Positions 25,107-40,000 of a stretch of 64,000 nucleotides of DNA are shown piece after piece. Source of the stretch: Ancistrus triradiatus (taxonomy: Eukaryota; Chordata; Actinopteri; Siluriformes; Loricariidae); assembly GCA_025084515.1 (NCBI GenBank), contig JAJAGP010001497.1, positions 122,430 to 186,429 of the forward strand, in the 5' to 3' direction. The position numbers were made by a program, and so were the translations under genes. How positions within the stretch are numbered: the stretch's first letter is position 1; each line of letters starts with the position of its first letter. The notes under the pieces are model-generated. The model was not told the origin of the DNA. It did not search any database and was given only the letters and a program-made list of their open reading frames with translations.

Positions 25107-25746
25107 ATCTCTCTGTCTCTCTCTCTGTCTGAAGGAACCTGGTCCTGCTAAAGTAACAGTAACGAGCAGCAGTGTGCTGTGTGTCAGTAATAGTGTGCAG
25201 TCCGAGGGGGCGGAGCCTGGAACAGGTACACACACTCTCACAGATCTGATCAGTTCCTCCTTAAACCAGCCGACGCACCTGATTAATAATATCTCTACTT
25301 ACACACTCATCACTGTAGCCTTGCTCTGTCTAAGGGACTGTGGTAGCCTAGCGGTTAAAGTAATGGACTAAGGATCAGAAGGTCCAGGGTTCAAGTCCCC
25401 CCTCTGCCAGGCAGCTGCTGTTTGATCCCCGAGCAAGGCCCTTAAGCCACAGCTGCTACAGGCCTAGCATTACTCGAACCTCACTCTGGGATTACTCGAC
25501 TGTTACTCTAACATTACTCTAAAGTTACAACTTTATCGTTAGTCTAACCTTAGTCTAAAGTTACTCTATCATTACTCGAGTTACTGTATCAGTACTGTCC
25601 TTAGGCTGACCGTACTGGGGTTATGTTATCACAACTCCATTGTTACTCTACAATTACTTCATTAGTTACTTTAATTCGACTCGATCCTAACGCTATCATT
25701 TCTCTCTCATTACTCTGTTACTCTAACTTCACTCTTTCATTAATGT

Positions 25747-25793
<47 letters not shown>

Positions 25794-27504
25794 TCAGAAT
25801 CAGAGCGTGTGGTTGGAGGTCGGAAGTCACGGGTGGAGAGCGGCTACTTCTCACTGGAGAAACCGAAACCTGATGCACAACAAAATAAACAAGAACAACA
25901 ACCAGAACAGCCGGCGGCGGATCAGCGTGTCACTTCCTCCCGTCTGAGGTACAGCACCTCGGATCCAGCTCTGTTCCTCTCTTCATCCTCACACGGCGCG
26001 CACACACCCGGCACGCACCCTACACACACCCCTCACAGCGACATCACCCCCCCCCCGGAGGGACGTTCCTGCACGCACACACGTGCCCTGGCGCATCCCC
26101 TCCCCCCGGCCTCGCCCCTCTCGTCCTCCCAGAGCTCCCTGGACTCAGAGTCGAGTCTCAGAGCGGACGGGGTGCCAGCAGAGGCGGGCGGAGTCGGACC
26201 GATGCCGGGACGGGGTGGGCGGAGCTACGCGGCGCTGGCAGACGTCCCGCGGGCCAGGAGGCTGAGTCACCGCGAGGCGTTTCGCTCCGAACGCAAACGA
26301 CAAGAACTGCGCAGCAGAACCAGGAGCCCCGGGAGAGAGGAGGTGGAGAGACTGTTCGGCCAGCAGAGGAAGTGAGACACACATGCACACAAAGGCACAC
26401 TTATCTTAACATGTACCTTAATATGTGCATCATGGGTAATGTAGTCCATGTTGAGCTGAACTGAAATGGAACCTGGAGCTCTGAGCTGCTGAAGGCTGGA
26501 GCTCCATCTAGTGGTCAGTCTTCTTTACTGCAACACAAACAATGGGCTTAAACAGTGCAGTCGTTTGATTTATGCACTTAACGTTTGTTCGTGGTATGAC
26601 ATCGTTTCATCATGTGATGACATCATCAGTTGATGATGGACAAATTTCATTCATGCTTATGCTTTTATCTGTCCGTCCGTCTTCCTTTTTGTCTTCGTTT
26701 GTCTCTCTCTCTCTGCTTCTGTCTTACCTCTTTTCCACTGACCCGGTATCGGTTCTGGAACCAGTGCTCATTAGTAGAACCATACGACTCCGCCCACCAA
26801 CTCTAGCAGCGGTTCTTGGGTTCCACACCAGCAGCTTGTTTATTTATGTAATTTGGAATTGAACTTAAGATTTTCTGAATTTATTTTCAACAAATTTCAT
26901 CGTGAGCCTCTAGGTGGCGCTAACCTCTCCCTGTCCGCACAATGGTCGCCTTTTTAAATAAATATTCTGATAATATTTATGTCTGAATTTTCAGACTAAT
27001 AATTTAGTGACTATAGTTTTATAATTTAAAATATGAATGTATTGCTGTTTTTAATAATTTATTAATTTTTTTATTTCTAACATTGTTACGTTTTTAAGTG
27101 AATCCTTAAAGAATTCATTGATTTTTAGCTGCAATTTTAGTTTAATTCTGATTACAGTGCCCAGTAGCAGCTTATTTGTTCATTTCATTCGGGTTTGAAC
27201 TTTTTAAAGTTTTCCCACTATTTTCACCAAAAAATCTCACCATCAGCCTGTAGGTGGCGCAACCGCTCCCTCTCTGCACACGAGCTACATCCATACACTG
27301 ATGGATGTACGCTCTAGAACCGGCTCTTTCGGAGTGGATATTCGCAGAACAGTTCCAAAATCGGACCGGTGCCGTGTCAGTGGAACATGAATCCGTCGCT
27401 CTGCTCTTTATTTCATCTGGTTCATCTTCTCTCTTTCAGGCGCCTCTGAAACTCTGCCCCCTCCTGCCCGCTGCCACGCCCACTGACCTCTCCGCTTGCC
27501 CTCA

Positions 27505-27542
<38 letters not shown>

Positions 27543-27612
27543 ACTGCCACTCATCGCTGCTGTTCCTGGATTCCTGGATGCTTTCCTTCATCCTGTCATC
27601 TGCTGCATTCTT

Positions 27613-27663
<51 letters not shown>

Positions 27664-28535
27664 TTACAGTAATATACGATTGCTAAAGGCTGTATTTCAT
27701 TTTACACAAATATAGTTTTTTAATAAAGAGATTAGTTTGACCATAATGTCGCTTTTTTATTATTGTTAATTATTCTCTTATTTATTTCTCTCCAAATTCT
27801 CAGACCAATAATTTAATGAATACACTTTTATAGTTTAAATTATAAATGTATTATTGTTTTTAGTAATTGGATTGATTTTTATTCCCAATATAATGTTAAA
27901 TTAATTTTTTTAAAATGATCATTAATATTAGTTTTTAATTTAATTCTGATTACAGATTCTTGTAAAAATGTATTGTTTGCAGTATTTTTTTATTTTTTAT
28001 TTATTTATTTATTTTTATTTATTATTATTATTTTTTAAACTGTCATATTATTTACTAGTGATGTATATTTTTGGAGTCTGGTTTTAATATTGTTTTAATC
28101 TAATTCGGTTGTTTTTTCAGTGTCATTTATTTTTCTTTTTTTTATTCTTTCTTTTATTACTTTACATAACATTTGATTAATGTAGTTATTGTGAGTAAAA
28201 CTGCTTTTATTGAGATGCTATAAATATTTTGTAAGTATTTTTTTTGTAATTATGTATAATATTTATTGTATCATTTGGATATTTTAGACGTACTCAGGTG
28301 ATTGAGAGGTTTGAGGCGCAGCAGTCGGCAGATGCTTTGGAGCAAATGGACACGACTGAACCGCCCACTTCCTCTCAGCCCACCAATCAGAGGACGGGAC
28401 GCACTGAGAGGCGACTTCCCACCCAGAAACAGGTAACGACACGACACACACCTGTACAGAAACAGGTAACATGCCTGTATTACTACTGATCATATCTGAA
28501 TGTTTTGTCTAGCTCATGTTTTGTAGTGACATTTA

Positions 28536-28585
<50 letters not shown>

Positions 28586-29393
28586 TTAGGATCTCTCGTT
28601 GGATTCTGGTACCACGGGATCAGTGACTGATTTTTCGGGAAAAATGGCTCTTTATCGGAGAGCCAAAAGTCTGGACCGCCGAGTCACGGAGTCGTCTATG
28701 ACGGTAAGGAGAAACCGACCCCGAGATTAAACCCAAAGAGAACCCAGTAGCGACCGACGGACCCTAAAAGATCCCAGTACAGCCCTTTAGTCCCTAACAG
28801 AACCCAATAGAGAACGATGGACCCTATAACATACCCTAGTACAGCCAAATAGACCTTAACAGAACCCAAAAGAGCCCAATGTACTCTAACAGAACCCAAC
28901 AGAGTGCTGTTGAGCCTACAAAAGGACCTAGGGTTAGGCTGATCAGAACCCAATGGAAAAGATTAATGGTGGCCTCTAGAGCCTAACAGAACCTCCAATA
29001 GAGGCCGATGGATTCCCACAGAATCCCTAATAGAACCCAGTAGTGCTCGATAGACCCTAACAGAACCCTGACAAAATCCCAAATACAGCCAGAAAGGCTC
29101 TAACAGAAATCATTAGAGCCTGAGGCACCCCATAATAGAACCCAGTACAACCTCATAGACCCTAATAAAAATCCACAGTACAGCCTGAAAGGCCCTAACA
29201 GAACCCAGCAAAGAGTGATCGAGCTCATTAGACCCTATAAAAGAACCCAGTGCAAAACAAAAGGCCCTAACAGAACCCAAAAGAGCCCACCCAGTAAAAC
29301 CCCAAAAGATCCTTAAGTGTTTTAGTTTCTGATATTTTCTCCCGCACCTTTAATTGTAGAACAGCAGTGGGCGTTGTGCTGATAACTAGGCAG

Positions 29394-29433
<40 letters not shown>

Positions 29434-30715
29434 GCTGACTGTGTAGCCCTCATACCCCACACCTCACTGATATAAATAGCTGTTATAGGGCGTCAAGTCT
29501 TCTGGAAGCTGAAACACACACTTGTATCCACACACACACACACACACACAGGGAGTCTTGCAGACGGAAACAGTGTGTGTGTGTTTGAGCACAGATGTGT
29601 GTGAAGCCGAGTGCGCAGATGAAGCTTAATAAGAATAAGGTATTTTTGGTGGGAGGTGTTTATCCGAGTGCATGTTGTGTACGAGCGTCCATGCATCGCC
29701 TCGTTATGCTAATGTTAGCCTTTATTAGCGATTACGCTAACGCCTGATCTGAGGGCTCTTGGTTAGCATGTTATTCCTGGTTGTGTTTTGCAGCCAGACC
29801 TGCTGAACTTTAAGAAAGGATGGATGACCAAACTGTACGAGGACGGTCTGGTGAGTCGCCGGAGTTTCTGTTTCTATCCATGTGTAAGAGGTTCCTGAAA
29901 GTTCGTGAAGCATTTTATTATTGTACAAATATGCCTTAAACGTCATCAAAAGTCATGAGATGTAAATATTCTACCGAAATACAAGTATAATATGAACACA
30001 GAAACAAACCTCCAAGCTGATCTTGGAACTGAACTGCAGTGGAACCTCTGAATTCGAGCTCTTCACTTTAACAAATCGGACGTCGGACCATCTGTGAGAA
30101 CTTGTTTCCCATGATGTATAAATATTGTACTCGGTCATTTGTGACAGTTAGGAGAGGAAACAAGTCATGGAATTGCCTATATAATATTTAAAAACATTTT
30201 CAGTTTTAGGTTCATTCAACCTACTTCCTACAACCTACTTATTTCAAATGCATCATGGAGACAGATGAATTAGGAACTAAAACAGCCTTACATCTCCAGA
30301 ACTACGTCCAGTTCATAGTGTGTCCGTGACGTACGCCTTCAAACTCGCTTACCACAAATTTCATAAATGATTAGAGACAAAAGGCGCTCTGATCGAACGG
30401 CCTCACCACACTGACTATAAACACGGAAACAAACGGCACACTGGACGAACGCAAGCTGATCTTTTACGCAAACTACAGCGGGACCTCAGAATTCGAATGC
30501 CTATGAACATCAGACATTTATTTCACCACCAAATTTGAACAAAAATTAAATAAATTAAACTCTCATTGGGGCTGGTAGGGGTAGTATCATGGTTTGGGCC
30601 CGTTTTTGCTGCATCTGGGCCAAGATGGCTTGCCATTATCTCTCATTCTTTTCTTCTTCGTTACACAGATGGTTGAATAAAATGCATCTTTAATGAGTTA
30701 CATATTTATATTCGC

Positions 30716-30777
<62 letters not shown>

Positions 30778-30877
30778 NNNNNNNNNNNNNNNNNNNNNNN
30801 NNNNNNNNNNNNNNNNNNNNNNNNNNNNNNNNNNNNNNNNNNNNNNNNNNNNNNNNNNNNNNNNNNNNNNNNNNNNN

Positions 30878-30933
<56 letters not shown>

Positions 30934-31002
30934 GGAAGAAACACTGGTTTGTTTTGACTGATCAGAGCCTGAGATATTACAGGGACTCCATTGCTGAGGA
31001 GG

Positions 31003-31054
<52 letters not shown>

Positions 31055-34000
31055 CGCGCGTGTGTGTGTTTGTTAAATTGTCCCGTCTCTTCTCTCAGGC
31101 TGCAGATCTGGATGGCGAGATTGATTTGTCCACGTGTTATGACGTCACAGAGTTTCCCGTGCAGAGGAACTATGGTTTCCAAATCCACGTGAGTCCCTGC
31201 ATGCCGACCCCGGTGTGATGTGTGATGTCATCAGCTCTAAATCGGTCCGTGTTTTGCTGTTCGGCGGCGGGCAGACGGCAGCATGCTTTTGATTCCAGAG
31301 AGCTGCAACGTTGTAAAGCTTTATTTAAAGATCGTTGAGGTATCGGACTGCTGAGTAGCCGGGTGAAAAAGGATGCGCTGTTAAAACTACGTTACCCAGA
31401 AGCCCCCTGCCTTTCAGAGCACAGTGCAGAGTGATCGCTCAGGTTACAGACTGTCCAAACTCGGTGTTAAGCCTAAAAGCGAGCAGAGGACGTCCAGATC
31501 GATATGAATTGGCACGATCTTTTAAAACTGTGTTATCTGACGTTGTGCTCTTTTTGTGGCGCTTCCGTTTGAGGTGGGCGAACAGGTTTCCACCAGGCCT
31601 TCCAGACTTTGTTGTGACTGATGTGTAAAATCCAAACCAGTTCATATAGCTAACGATATTTTTTTTCGGTCACCAGCTCCACGGGGTTACCAAATAAATT
31701 TCTCTCTGATAAAGCTGATCATTGAGACGTTGTCGTCCACCATCTAAAATTTAGATTGACCACTTTTTTTCTTGCAAAAGCATCAGAAAAGTGCAAATGA
31801 CAGCCTGATTTTGAGTCGGAGTTTGTTCCTGCAGAGGATCTTTAATTCAGAACATCAACAAAACACTTCATTCAACCCAATTATCTGTTTTTGACAGTGT
31901 TGTTGTTTTTTTTGGGGTGATTTCTGTCTCAGAGTAAAGAGGGATCGTTCACGCTGTCGGCAATGACTTCTGGGATACGACGAAACTGGATTCAGGCCAT
32001 AATGAAGAGCGTGAGACCCACCATCACCCCCGATGTTACCCGGTATGTTAGAACTTGAAATTCCTTATGGGAAAAACCAGTGATATTCCCTCTGAGGAGT
32101 CGAGTTCCAGTTCTAGTTCCTACATGGTTCCTCTAGTGTTCCCTTAAATCCACTTAAATATCCTCAGGACTTTATCGGCCCCACTTCACCTCCTTACCCC
32201 ACATGTCTTGTTTCCTACATGTACCCTCCTCTGTGTGACTCAATTAGACCTCAGACTACAAACAGTTTTTGGATTTACTCAAAATAAAAAGCACTACATA
32301 ATGGAGGTTGTGATTATAGTGTTAAAGGTTCTTTTCTGAAGATGGTTCTATATAAAATCTTCTTTTTCTCTTTCATTTTCCTGCTTCCTTTACCCACTTC
32401 AGGAAAAACATCCCCCTCAAACTCTCTGTTCTCAAACCCAGGTTGGACTTTGTGTTTTGTTTTTTTGCACCCGCTCCGCTAAGGCTTGTTTTGTCTGTGT
32501 TGTCTGTCAGCTTGGCCGGCAGAGAGAAACTGTTGATGACTTTTTTTAATCTCCTCCCTCATTGGTTCCACCTTACAAAGTTGCTTTGATTTAGTCTGGA
32601 AAGCTAAATCAGTCGCTTTAATAGTTAAAGCTTTACACAGTGAAGAAAAAGTGCAATTCCAGTGAATCACCAGCAGAACAGTGCAAAACTAAGCGTCTTT
32701 TGAGTCGGTTTTGCTATACGATTCATTCTGACTCCTCTTTTATATTTGTATTTACGTTAGAAAAACACTTTTCATGTTTATACCTCATGGTTTCCTGGAC
32801 CGAGTTTTGGAGGCTTTTGCACCTTGTCTTGAGAACATGTAATACTTTACAAATTCAGTTATTGTTTAATGTTGCACAGTGGTCTACTAAGCTGTCCCAT
32901 CTCTGCAGAAACCCATGTTTTGTGTCTCGGTGGTTCTACTGGCCTGGATGGATACATTTTGGATGTTTCCAAGTTGGGAGACGAAGGATATATTTTATTA
33001 TATTACGCCTATGTTTCCATTTAACATCCACATGACGTTCTGTGAAACAGTCTGTTGATCGGACATTAGCCTAGTCACATAGTAGGTTTGATACTTTGCA
33101 CGTAATGTTTATTTTTGAACAATAATATTAATTAAAACACAATATTATAACGTTTATTACAGTACTGTACCATACAATACAGTCATTCTTATCTTTTATG
33201 ATCTTTTTTTATAAAACTTGAAACAGTTACTGAAAGCGTAAAGAAAAAATTGGAATACCACTAGGTTTCTTTCTATTTTTCAAGACTACAGTTCTCTTTT
33301 CTGGCAGCAGGTGTCGCGAGGGTTTCCTCCTAATAGTTTTCTGTCAATTTTATTTAAAAATTGAAATTTAATTCTGTCTTATATATATACTGGTCCTTCT
33401 CAAAAAATTAGCATATTGTGATAAAGTTAATTAAGTCTTTTATTGTTTTAATACTGATGATTTTGGCATACAGCTCATGAAAACCCAAAATCTCACAAAA
33501 TTAGCATATCATGAAAAGGTTCTCTAAACGAGCTTTTAACCTAATCATCTGAATCAACGAATTAACTCTAAACTATAAACACCTGCCAAAAGATACTGAG
33601 AGTTTTGAAAAAATCCCAGCCTGGTTCATACTCAAAACCGCAATATGGGTAAGACTGCCGACCTGACTGCTGTCCAGAAGGCCATCATTGACACCCTCAA
33701 GCAAGAGGGTAAGACACAGAAAGAAATGTCTGAACGAATAGGCTGTTCCCAGAGTGCTGTGTCAAGGCACCTCAGTGGGAAGTCTGTGGGAAGGAAAAAG
33801 TGTGGCAGAAAACGCTGCACAAACGAGAAGAGGTGACCGGACCCTGAGAAGGATTGTGGAGAAGAGCCGATTCCAGACCTTGGGGGACCTGCGGAAGCAG
33901 TGGACTGAGTCTGGAGTAGAAACATCCAGTGCCACCATGCACAGGCGTGTGCAGGAAATGGGCTACAGGTGCTGCATTCCCCAGGTCAAGCCACTTTTGA

Positions 34001-37000
34001 ACCAGAAACAGTGGCAGAAGCGCCTGACCTGGGCTACAGAGAAGCAGCACTGGACTGTTGCTCAGTGGTCCAAAGTACTTTTTTCGGATGAAAGCAAATT
34101 TTGCATGTCATTCGAAAATCAAGGTGCCAGAGTCTGGAGGAAGACTGGGGAGAAGGAAATGCCAAAATGTCTGAAGTCCAGTGTCAAGTACCCACAGTCA
34201 GTGATGTTCTGGGGTGCCATGTCAGCTGCTGTGTTGGTCCACTATGTTTTATCAAAGGCAGGGTCAATGCATCTAGCTATCAGGAGATTTTGGAGCACTT
34301 CTGCTGAAGAGCTTTATGGAGATGAAGAGTTCATTTTTCAGCACGACCTGGCACCTGCTCACAGTTCCAAAACCACTGGTAAATGGTTTACTGACCATGG
34401 TATTACTGTGCTCAATTGGCCTGCCAACTCTCCTGACCTGAACCCGATAGAGAATCTGTGGGATATTGTGAAGAGAAAGTTGAGACGCGCAAGACCCAAC
34501 ACTCTGGATGAGCTTAAGGCCGCTATCAAAGCATCCTGGTCCTCCATAACACCTCAGCAGTGCCACAGGCTGATTGCCTCCATGCCACGCCGCATTGAAG
34601 CAGTCATTTCTGCAAAAGGATTCCTGACCAAGTATTGAGTGCATAAATGAGACATTAATCTGAAGGTTGACTTTTGTTTTGTATTAAAAAACACTTTTTT
34701 GTATTGCGTTCGGATGAAATATGCTACATTTGTTGGATAGGAAAAATTTTTTTTGGGTTTTCATGAGCTGTATGCCAAAATCATCAGTATTAAAACAATA
34801 AAAGACTTGAAATATTTCAGTTGGTGTGCAATGAATCTAAAATATATGAAAGTTTAATTTTTATCATTACATTATGGAAAAGAATTAACTTTATCACAAT
34901 ATGCTAATTCTGTGTGAGACAGAATTAAATTTCTTGTTCTAGTTCTTAAGAGCTCGGACATTGGAGCATGAACAGATGTTTATGGAATTAGACGTTAAAG
35001 GAGTTACGAACACCAAACTGTGGCGACGTCCTCACAAATGGTGTGGGTGTGTGTGTTCGTGCATGTACAGCGCTGTGCAGAAGTTTTAGCCCCCTAGCTC
35101 TGCGATGTTTAGCTTTCTTTCTAACCTGTCCTCGTCTCTTTCTCAGCTCCGTCTCCAAAGATCACTCCAAACCTAAACCAACGCCCGACGTCTCTCGGCC
35201 TACGCAAACCTGGACCCAGCGCTCCTGTGACATCATACTGGATCCGTCCCAGCCCGCTGACCACCATAAGCCCCGCCCCCACGAGCGCAGGCGAGAGGGC
35301 CGATCCAAAACCTTTGACTGGGCAGAGTATCAGAGCAAGAGGGCAGAGAATCTGGACGTCAGCTCGTCCCCGTCTTCCGTCTCCTCTTGTGCGTCCTCGC
35401 CTTCCTCTTCTCATTCGGACCGGAAGTTACCTCACAGGGAACAGGAGCCAGATTCGGGGGACACCAAAGTTGATGAGACGGACGGGGTCAGCAGGAACCC
35501 CGACGTGCAGGTGCAGATTGAACAAAGGTGGCATCAGGTGGAATCCACGCCCCTCAGGGAGGAGAAACAGGTGCCGATCAGCGGAGCTGGTACCGGAGAG
35601 AAAGTGCCTGCGCCGGAGCTTGCCACTCTGCTGGAGAAGGAGGTGCATTGCATAAACCTTTAACTGTTAGGTTAATTATTCGCTCCCTGATCTATGAAGT
35701 CATCAGGTGGTCTGATGCGATAATCCAGCACTCTGCGCGATCCTGACTGCACCGCTGTGTGTTTGTGTGATTCAGAGAGAGTTGTCGAGGCTGCAGGAGC
35801 AAAACTCGCTGCTGCAGGAGAAACTACACGATGCTGAACACACTGCTCGAGAGGGTTACGTACTACAGGTACACACACAGTACTTACACATTAATACATA
35901 TTATGCAGATAAATGAAGGACCATCTGTTTATATTGTTGTATCAGTATTTTTGGGTTGTGTAACCATGTCTGTGCATGAATTAGAGATGTTGCAATGAGC
36001 ATGTGTGTGACTAATTTTCTCCCTCTCTCTCTCTGGGCTCTGAAACGAGTCGAAATAACAAAAATAATGATAATATTGTGCTAAACAAACTAAACTGTAA
36101 ACGAGCTCCGGCTGTGCTTTTACCCTCTGCTTGTTTCGTTCCGTTGTTTTGTTTGCATGGCGTCTGAATTCCTGAGCATCAACATTTTAACTTTTTGTTT
36201 AAGCAATAATACACTCGAGGTTCATTATCGCCATTTATTGTTCGATTTGAAGATAACAATTTGTTTATCCGCGTTGTTTGGGGTAAAATGGATTCATTCT
36301 GTGGTTTCCCCACTGCCAAGTCATCAGACTAAGGAACAGAATTTATCAGTAACTGTTTATTATACAGAAAATAAACAGATAACAAATGTATCGATTGATC
36401 AGCTTTAATTTATTTAAAAGTTTATTTAAATTAAAAGTAAAATGGGTCTTATTTCTAAGGCAGGCTGTTATTAAGCTACACTGTTCGACCAACAGAAGCA
36501 ACTCCACCTGAGATCCCGGCTTTACCGGATCCTGTTATAATTGAAATGAGTTATCTGAAGCTCTTCATGTGAATGTTCTGAGTCAGAAATGTTGGAGTCT
36601 TAGTTCTAGATCATCAGCAGCTTGCGTCGGGTTAATAAGAGCTGGACTTAACAGATTCAAGTCAAGTCAGATCTATATATATAGCACTTTTTACAATGGA
36701 GCATTGTCTCAAAGTGACTTTACAAGTCTAGATTATCTCCTAATAACTACGTCCAATCCCAAATTGAGCAAGCCTAGGGCGACAGTGGCAAGGAAAAACT
36801 CCCTAAGTGTTATAGGAAGAAACCTTGGGAGGACCAAGACTCAAAAAGTGACCCAACCTCCTTGGGCGGCGTAGATGATAAATCTAAGAGCGAAACTAGT
36901 GTCATGGAGTCAAAGTTCAAATAAAATGTGAAGTATGCACATTTGGCATTAAGTGGCCCGGGTATGATGGGGCTGGAGCTGATGACGGAAGCAGCTTGAG

Positions 37001-40000
37001 TGGAGCTGCAGCGGATGAACATCATGTGTGGGGCTGGAACTGATACTGGAACACAGCTCGGAGAGAAAACAGAAAATGTAATTAGTTATTGATTAAGAGC
37101 ACAGTGTCTATTAACAATCCCTGATGCCATGTGTAGCATGAGACCCCGGCAGCATTAGCTATAGCAGCATAGCTAGAAAGAGGAAAACTGATAGGAAACA
37201 CAGCCAAGAGGGATCACATGAGACATTGGCAACCCCATGGGAGGCAGAATACAGCAACCCAACGTCTCTGATCACCATAAGACTTTGATTATGAACCCTC
37301 AGCTCTGCCCTTAGTCTAAGGCAAGGATGCATGAGTCAAGATCACGAGGACCGAAGCCCAGTTCAGCCAGACCGCCCACTCGACACTCCCGGCTAGCGGA
37401 CAAGGCAGGCCAGACATGACTCCAGACTCCGGCCCCAGTGACTCAAGCCATGCATCCTGGTCTAAATCTAGTCAAAAGCCTGTGTAAATAAGTATGTCTT
37501 TAGCCTAGACTTAAAACTTTGGAGGGTGTCTGAGTCTCGAACTGAAGTGGGAAGTTTATTCCATAGTTGGGGGGCCATGTATGAGAAAGCCTTTCCCCCT
37601 GCTGTGACTTTTTTTAATTCTAGGAACTAAAAGAAGTCCTGCACCCTGAGAACGAAGTAGACGAGTTGGATTGTAAAACTCTAAGAGGTCACTCAGATAA
37701 TGTGGGGCCAGGCCATATAGAGCTTTATAAGTTATAAGAAGTATTGTGTAAATCAATGCGGAATTGAGCTGGTACCAGGCAGTGATGATAGAACAGGAGT
37801 GATAGGATCAAATTTTTCTAGTTCTGAGTTAGCACTCGGGCAGCTGCATCTGAACTAACTAAGTTTTTTATTTATAGATTAATAGAGCATCCAGTAAGTA
37901 GTAAGGCGTTACAGTAATAATCCAACCTTGAGGTTCATAAACGCATGAAACAAGTTTTTCCGCATCATTAAAAGAGAGGAATTTCTAAGTTTAGCCGAAT
38001 TACGTAATTGAAGAAAGCCAATTCGAGTGATGGTTGATAATGTGCGCATCAAAGGAGAGATCTGAATCAAATGTGACCCCTAAGTTTTTTACAGACGGAC
38101 TGGGCAATACTGGACAGCCATCTAGATTTAGGATAGATGTAGCCAACCTGTCTCTCACAGCCTTGGGTCCCACTAATAGAACCTCAGTTTTATCTGAGTT
38201 AAGTAAGAGAAAATTAAATAACATCCATTTTATTTCCTTTACACAGTCCTCAGTTTTGTTGCTTGTAAGGCTGTCATTAGTTTTGGCTGATATGTACAGC
38301 TGTGTATCATCTGCATAGCAGTGGAAATTAATGCCATGTTTACGAATAACTGAGCCTAGTAGCAGCATGTACAGGGAGAATAAAAGCGGGCCAAGCACCG
38401 ACCCCTGAGGCACGCCATACTTCACTTTTGAGAGCTTAGATCTTAGATTATTTATATGAACAAACTGGTACCGGTCAGTTAAGTAGGATTTAAATCAAGA
38501 AAGTGCTGATCCCTTAATACCTACAGTAGATCATGATGTTTTACTAAACAGACTAGAAATATAGTGTCAAATGCTGCACTTAAATCTAACAGAACAAGAA
38601 AAGAAACACATCCCTTAATCTGAGGACATTAACAAGTCATTTAGTACCCTACAGATCCATGAATGAACCTCGGATCAGCTGTGGATGGTGGTTAATGAGA
38701 CGGCGAGTTTAACACTAGCAAACGCCGTCTTTAAGAACCGATGGAGCTGCTGATGCTGTATAACTCTCCCGTAACATTTCTGACTGATCCATCAAATCAA
38801 GCCCAGGCAGAAGCTGATCCAGCGTTTTTGGTGATTCAGTTCATATTGACGAGCTGTGAATCCTTTAAGAACCCGGGACGTTTGATTTACTGTACTGTAC
38901 CGGCCTTTCCAGCTTAAATCCAAATCCTGGTTTGTAATTAAGGATGATGAACCTCAGCTCATTGGACCAATCAGACTGCTCATTCAGAGCTTCAGCTAGC
39001 ACATAGATCTAAGCAAATGGTTTTTATAAACTCGTTATAATTAATTTATTACTTGTGTAATTGTAACGATGCTGCTTTATGGGTGGCGTTGTTGCTAGGT
39101 TACGCATTGCTGTGAATGCGGCAGAGTAATACTCCGTACAATATCAGCATTCCTTGGAGGGTCCCTCAGCCAATCAAATTGCGGGGTCGGCACTAACTGT
39201 GGGATAATACCGATTTAATTGATCGAACAACGTTTGTTGGACCGATTATTGGAATATGAAGTGGTTTGTTATCTCTTTATTTCCTAAGGTAAACACACTT
39301 TTTAAAAGGAATACTCAGCTTGTAGTTTTTCCTCTACTTGAGTGGAAAAGCACAGCAGGAAGCCAGAGCAAGTTAAAAATAAGATCCAATTCGTTCCGAA
39401 TCTTGCATTTCCACCAGAAGTCCCAGAGACTGAGATCGGAAATGCTTGGTGGTGAAAACCTGCCACTGAACATGATTTTCTTTTACATTTTAAAGAGTCA
39501 GAGGGCAGCAGGAAAACCTGACACTCCTTGCTCCACGCCTTTCCAACACCTTACCAAACTGAACCAGGAGCTAAAGACGGAGCTGGATGCCCAGAGACGG
39601 AAGCACGACCTGGCCAATCAGCAAGTCACTAACCTGAAGAGGAGCTACAGCGAGGCGCAGGACAGGCTCGGCCATCACGAGGTCGAGATCGAGGCCCTGC
39701 AGGCCAAGCTTGCTTCGGCGATGGACGAAATCGTGGCGAGCGAGCAGGCGGTGGCTCGCATGCGCACAGAGATGAAGCTGGAGCAGAACCGCTGCCGGGA
39801 CCGCGAAGAGGAGTGGAATCGCAGCGAGGAGACCCTGCGAGCACAGTTGCGCGACAGCGAGGACCGACTCCGGGACGTAGAGGCGAGCTTGCTGGAAAAG
39901 ACCCAGGCGCTGAGGCTACTGGAGCGGCAGCAGGCCTTCCAGAGGGATCAGCACAAGGAAGTCCAGAGGCTGCAGGGGAAACTGACCGAAGTCACCGGGC

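Larger units (their letters stand above)
32442..35146 (+). other. mprip intron 14
   Basis: No host gene. It contains the nearly intact Tc1 element (33363-34934). A 131-codon open stretch at 32640-33035 has no family features. Confidence 0.8.

Noticed and set aside
25334..25405. Possible tRNA gene
   Set aside because: Box A and box B are present, but no cloverleaf or acceptor stem. The body and tail match the SINE at 60309.
32640..33035. 131-codon open frame in mprip intron 14
   Set aside because: Hydrophobic, low similarity to anything I know, no splice or promoter support.
39256..39495. 80-codon N-terminal extension of the giant mprip frame starting at 39256
   Set aside because: Codon use changes, there is no coiled-coil character, and a phase-0 acceptor lies at 39494-39495. 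It is most likely intron that happens to be open.
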